The notes under the pieces were generated by a model. The model had not been told where the DNA came from and ran no database searches. It saw only the letters and a program-made list of their open reading frames with translations. Source: CAIPAT01 sp037144075 (lineage in GTDB: Bacteria > Verrucomicrobiota > Lentisphaeria > Victivallales > Victivallaceae). From it: DNA of 8,594 bases. How positions within the stretch are numbered: position 1 is the stretch's first letter; each line of letters starts with the position of its first letter. The translations under genes and the position numbers were made by a program. Of the stretch, positions 5,315-8,594 are shown one piece after another. The stretch covers positions 1 to 8,594 of the forward strand of contig JBAWXM010000223.1 of NCBI GenBank assembly GCA_037144075.1, in the 5' to 3' direction.

Positions 5315-6454
5315 TCAGCGTGATCCGAACCGGCGCAGGCACTCCTGATAGTGAAAAACATTCACGGCAGCCGTTTCTCCATTCATGCCGGAACATTTGA
5401 AGAAGTAGCCTGGCTCCCCTCTGATAATGGACACCGTTTTATGCACCATTGACTCAATTTCCATCAGAGTACCATGACTGACTACGGCCGGCTTCATTCC
5501 TCCGACTATAATCCTGCCGCTGAACTTCTCCGCAACAATTGCCAAATCGCTTTGACCGTCAATTGCAATTCCATCGACGCCGGTCGCAAGTATCTGATCG
5601 AGCAGCGGAACGACATTTCCGTCACAGACAAAGATGACTTTCTTGCCTGCCGCATGAATCATGGCAAACAATTTTTTGTAGTACGGAAAGATATGATTTT
5701 CATACCATGACGGAGCAAACATGGGCCCGTTTGCGCTGCAGAGGTCGTCATGACAGGCTATTAGCGGAAGGGACTCCACTTTGCACATGGCCGATACATC
5801 ACGCCAGGTGATCTTGAAGAACTGGTCAAGTATCTCCGAAAAACGTGCCGGATCTAGCATTGATGCCACCATGAAATGTTCCCATCCGAATATCTCAACC
5901 GGCCACATGAAAAGTGTATGGTAATACCATCCGGTCATCAGGCAGGAATCACCAAGCAGAGCCTGCTTTTCCCGGTAATGCTTCTGAAAGAATGACGTAC
6001 GATCCTCCAGCGTGTAAGGATCATGCGACAACGGATCGAATGAGAGAACATCCTCCGGCGACGTAAAATTATAATTTTGCGACAACGTGGGGGCCAGCCC
6101 CCAGAAGGACGCATTTGATGTTCGCCCAAGCTGGTCATACATGGATTGATACGGCTTTTTCAAGGGCTGCTTATAGACACGTTTGTATGGGGCGCAGCGC
6201 GGGTCGTCTGTATAAACGGCTTCACCGTAATAACGGACCAGCGGGAAATTCCACTCGGCAATATCGCCCGGGATAAAATGGGTGAGATCAATGTCAAAAC
6301 GCTTCCAGCAGTCGGCCGCTGTTTTCTCCGGATTTTCCCAGATGTCATAGTTGAAAAGCATCTTTGCCAGAGACGGGTTGTCCGGAGAATCCCATTGCGG
6401 TATCCGGTCCGTCGGCTGTCCGTTGATAGCCGCTATTGCACGTGCTTTGCTCAT
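5315..6454 (-). CDS. Uroporphyrinogen decarboxylase (UroD)-like family protein
   Basis: A 379-residue TIM-barrel protein of the UroD/MtaA/CmuA superfamily. Members are either haem-pathway decarboxylases or zinc-dependent methyltransferases acting on corrinoid proteins. Recognisable parts are the start RAIAAINGQPTDRIPQWD, the central HDDLCSANGPMFAPSWYENHIFPYYKKLF segment (about 235-263), KKVIFVCDGNVVPLLDQI (271-288), VDGIAIDGQSDL and IIVGGMKPAVV. The usual end is GYFFKCSGMNGETAAVNV followed by a short helix. Where methyltransferase members carry an HxC zinc motif, this protein reads VCDG (276-279) by my eye alignment, so zinc binding and that reaction are doubtful. It lacks the canonical HemE N-terminal pattern, so a haem role is unlikely. 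GGAG at 6463-6466 is 8 nt from the ATG. It sits between symporter (20 nt) and esterase (23 nt), suggesting a catabolic role on an imported solute. Confidence 0.85.
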   Translation of the reverse strand: MSKARAIAAINGQPTDRIPQWDSPDNPSLAKMLFNYDIWENPEKTAADCWKRFDIDLTHFIPGDIAEWNFPLVRYYGEAVYTDDPRCAPYKRVYKQPLKKPYQSMYDQLGRTSNASFWGLAPTLSQNYNFTSPEDVLSFDPLSHDPYTLEDRTSFFQKHYREKQALLGDSCLMTGWYYHTLFMWPVEIFGWEHFMVASMLDPARFSEILDQFFKITWRDVSAMCKVESLPLIACHDDLCSANGPMFAPSWYENHIFPYYKKLFAMIHAAGKKVIFVCDGNVVPLLDQILATGVDGIAIDGQSDLAIVAEKFSGRIIVGGMKPAVVSHGTLMEIESMVHKTVSIIRGEPGYFFKCSGMNGETAAVNVFHYQECLRRFGSR

Positions 6455-6474
6455 TAGTCGATCTCCATCATTAA

Positions 6475-8463
6475 TTATATTTTAGCGTTTCGGACGCCAT
6501 CTTTTTGCGTTTCATGTGCATCGTCACTGTTCTCCACCGCTCCGTCATCGTGCAGGTCTATTTTCTCTTCATGGAGACGGCGGAAGAAAATGCGCAGATC
6601 ATGGAAACAGCCGATGGTGAACCAGACCGTAGTGGCAACCCCGATCGCCAGCGGCATGCAGATCGCCTGGACAAACCAGAAATCCGCCCATGCTCCGGAT
6701 GACCATGGGTGCACCAGATAAGCGATCGAGCCGGCGACAAACACTAAAAACCAGGTGATCGACCACCAGAAAATTCCAAGTGTGATCCAGCGGTCGGAAC
6801 GGCTGAACTGGTCATCAATTCCCCACAGACGGTTGAACCAGTTAATTTTCGCGGGAATCAGGTCATCGACATCGCCTTCCGGTTCAACGGCATACGCGCC
6901 TTTGTGCAGCAGCTTGTCCATATTGTGCGGATTTTTACAGGTCAGCAGGGAAACAATTATGTATGAGGTGACCGCCGCCAGGCAGGCGATGAATCCGATT
7001 TGCATGCCGTTAAGAATAAACTCATACCCCAATACTTTCTGGAAATAAATCCGCGTAATAATCCCGCCGACCGATAATCCGGAGCCGGTCAGAAACCCGA
7101 CCCAGGCGCCGGCGGTAGTGCCGCGCTTCCAGTACAATCCGCCAATGATCGCCGCTCCTGCTCCGCCGGTGAAGACTGCCATTGTTATCTGAAACCAGAT
7201 CGTCACATATTCTGTTTGAGGAAAGATTGCGCCGAAAATGAAAACAAAGACAGCCACCCCGACAATGGACAGACGCAGCAGCAGCAGATGCTCTTTCAGC
7301 GAGAACGGTTTTTTACGCATTGGCACGACCACGTCCTGAATAAAGATACTGGACCATGAATGCAGGTGAATGCCGTCGCCGGCAATGATCCCCATCAGGC
7401 AGATCGACAACAGCATGCCTTTAAGCCCGACCGGCAGCATGTGCGACAGTGCGATTGGAATCCGCATTTGATTCACGGTGCTGGGGTCGGTGATTTTGCT
7501 GAGGTCAGCCTGCACGGCGGCGCTGCCGGCTGCACTGTGCAGGTAGGTCAGGGCGCATACGGCCAGCAGGGTGATCATCACGCTTCCGGCGAAACTGCGC
7601 CAGCGTCCGAGAATCATCCCCATGCGGGCTTCATGCGGCGACGATCCGGAGGCGTTGAAAGCGTGGCTGTTCTGCCAGGCCATCGTACTGTATGCGCTGA
7701 CGAATATCCCCATCAGCACAAACCATATATTGAAGTCCTTCAAGCTGAATGAGTCGAACGGATTGACCAGCGACTTTCCCGGCGCAGTATCCAGCAGGAC
7801 GGCGCGCGTTTCGACCCAGTTGAAGAAAAAAAAGACCAGGGTGATTGCTATGACCGAATAGAAAATCTGGGTGAACATCCCTTCGGCGCAATCGGTCAGC
7901 AGTACTGCGATCTGTCCGCCGAAAGTGGTCATAACCACGCAGATTGTCAGAAAAAGGGCCATCAGCAGCAGGTAAGTTGGAATCTGCCAGCCCAGTATCA
8001 GCAATTCCTGCGGCAGCCCGAGAAAGTTCACCATGAAACGCGACCCTATTACCGGAATGATGCCGAAATTAATAAGGCCGGCGAAAAATGCCAGACCACC
8101 GGCAAACAGCCGGAAATTACGACTGTAACGCATTTCGAAGAACTGGCCGAGAGTCAATGCCCGCGTCTGACGGTAACGATAGATGACAAAGCCGCTGATT
8201 GCTATCAGCAGGGACACCGGCACCGAAAGCTGCCCCCACCATGATAGTGTAAAGCCGCCTACAGCAAAAACCTGAAAGGCGGCGACAAAAACCACCGCTC
8301 CCGCGCCTTGTTCACTGCGTGCCGTGCAAATTAAAAAGCGCCCGGCATTGCGGCCGCCGGCCATAAAATCAGCCACACTGCGCACATATCGACGGGAATA
8401 AAGGGCTATTCCCGCACAAATAACCAGCGGTAAAATCATAATCAACCAGTCGACAATATGCAT
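6475..8463 (-). CDS. Sodium:solute symporter (SSS family) with long C-terminal extension
   Basis: A 662-residue inner-membrane transporter that would import an organic solute with sodium. The N-terminus MHIVDWLIMILPLVICAGIA is the first membrane helix. It is followed by SVADFMAGGRNAGRF, the typical SSS loop, and about a dozen further hydrophobic segments. TLGQFFEMRYS (104-114) is the conserved loop, and GMLLSICLMGIIAGDGIHLHSWSSIFIQD (349-377) carries the sodium-site serines S371/S372 before D377. GGLYWKRGTTAGAWVG (441-456) is the family signature. After about residue 510 there is a cytoplasmic linker, two more hydrophobic segments (about 560-585 and 595-620), and a charged tail. This makes it longer than the common 500-550 residues. 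AAAGGAAGC (8468-8476) supports the start. It heads the symporter/UroD-like/esterase unit. The solute cannot be told from sequence; sugars, sialic acid or other organic acids are possible. Confidence 0.93.
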   Translation of the reverse strand: MHIVDWLIMILPLVICAGIALYSRRYVRSVADFMAGGRNAGRFLICTARSEQGAGAVVFVAAFQVFAVGGFTLSWWGQLSVPVSLLIAISGFVIYRYRQTRALTLGQFFEMRYSRNFRLFAGGLAFFAGLINFGIIPVIGSRFMVNFLGLPQELLILGWQIPTYLLLMALFLTICVVMTTFGGQIAVLLTDCAEGMFTQIFYSVIAITLVFFFFNWVETRAVLLDTAPGKSLVNPFDSFSLKDFNIWFVLMGIFVSAYSTMAWQNSHAFNASGSSPHEARMGMILGRWRSFAGSVMITLLAVCALTYLHSAAGSAAVQADLSKITDPSTVNQMRIPIALSHMLPVGLKGMLLSICLMGIIAGDGIHLHSWSSIFIQDVVVPMRKKPFSLKEHLLLLRLSIVGVAVFVFIFGAIFPQTEYVTIWFQITMAVFTGGAGAAIIGGLYWKRGTTAGAWVGFLTGSGLSVGGIITRIYFQKVLGYEFILNGMQIGFIACLAAVTSYIIVSLLTCKNPHNMDKLLHKGAYAVEPEGDVDDLIPAKINWFNRLWGIDDQFSRSDRWITLGIFWWSITWFLVFVAGSIAYLVHPWSSGAWADFWFVQAICMPLAIGVATTVWFTIGCFHDLRIFFRRLHEEKIDLHDDGAVENSDDAHETQKDGVRNAKI

Positions 8464-8508
8464 TGATGCTTCCTTTATTAGTATCTTTGTTTTAGACTTC
8501 TATGTTTT

Positions 8509-8516
8509 AAACGTTT
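8509..8516. promoter_or_regulatory. Possible operator upstream of the symporter
   Basis: AAACGTTT is a perfect CG-centred palindrome within a longer AT-rich, roughly symmetric block (TTTTAAACGTTTTTTAAAA). It lies about 46 nt before the symporter ATG, a place where a LacI-like repressor might act. In so AT-rich a region an 8-bp palindrome is weak evidence. No convincing -35/-10 pair could be fixed on the minus strand here. Confidence 0.2.
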
Positions 8517-8541
8517 TTTAAAATTGACTGCTGCTTTTCAG

Positions 8542-8594
8542 GTTTTAAGTTTTAAGTTTTAAGTTTTAAGTTTTAAGTTTTAAGTTTTAAGTTT
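8542..8594. repeat. Heptamer tandem repeat (GTTTTAA)n upstream of the symporter
   Basis: Seven perfect copies of GTTTTAA (8542-8590) are followed by the partial copy GTTT at the window edge, so the true number is unknown. The array starts about 79 bp upstream of the symporter ATG, in its presumed promoter region. Perfect short tandem repeats change copy number by polymerase slippage. A heptamer in a promoter could alter spacing or DNA curvature. The word GTTTTAA also occurs once outside the array at 8504-8510. Confidence 0.9.

Noticed and set aside
5291..5396. Extended esterase start at 5396
   Set aside because: It would overlap the UroD-like gene by about 80 nt and add 35 unrelated residues; the ATG at 5291 has GGAG 5 nt upstream.
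8524..8552. Plus-strand promoter starting TTGACT near the heptamer array
   Set aside because: A good -35-like word exists at 8524-8529, but the base at the 17-nt position is AAGTTT, not a -10 box, and the downstream gene is outside the window.
8542..8594. CRISPR array
   Set aside because: The units are 7 nt, contiguous and without spacers, so this is a simple tandem repeat.

Overview
This 8.6 kb stretch of bacterial chromosome has a mixed AT/GC composition and encodes six convincing proteins. Gene content points to the Lentisphaerae/Victivallales branch of the PVC group, or a close relative. The main clues are a prepilin-like protein with the FTLIELLVV N-terminus plus an H-X9-DG motif, a GntR/LacI-type chimeric regulator, a uroporphyrinogen-decarboxylase-like protein and a sodium:solute symporter. 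All are types that are expanded in that group. This assignment is inferred from gene content, without a marker gene.

Layout. (1) Positions 1-1014 (+) hold an AraC-family regulator with a cupin sensor, behind a good sigma70-like promoter. (2) Positions 3951-1018 (-) hold a compact three-gene unit. In order of transcription it encodes a GntR-LacI type regulator, a prepilin-like H-X9-DG protein and a secreted GH18 glycoside hydrolase, with gaps of 15 and 18 nt. Its promoter is TTGACA-N17-TATATA on the minus strand. A perfect 10-bp inverted repeat flanks the -10 box, with one arm between -35 and -10 and the other over the ribosome binding region, so the unit looks autoregulated. The AraC gene and the GH18 gene converge with only 3 nt between their stops. 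(3) Positions 3973-4352 hold no convincing gene. They contain an imperfect inverted repeat with a 30/34 core and several hairpins, which I read as a MITE-like or paired interspersed repeat. (4) Positions 8463-4371 (-) hold a second unit: a sodium:solute symporter, a UroD-like protein and an alpha/beta-hydrolase esterase, with gaps of 20 and 23 nt. (5) Positions 8542-8594 carry a seven-copy heptamer tandem repeat upstream of the symporter, running off the window edge.

Working model. The window looks like part of a nutrient-foraging region. The GH18 enzyme would cut an extracellular beta-1,4-GlcNAc-containing glycan under control of a sugar-sensing repressor. The symporter would import a small organic solute that the esterase and the UroD-like protein then process. 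Substrates cannot be read from the sequence. The most unusual signals are the operator-like array at the regulator promoter, the long inverted repeat, the heptamer repeat, and catalytic-site deviations in the UroD-like protein and the esterase.
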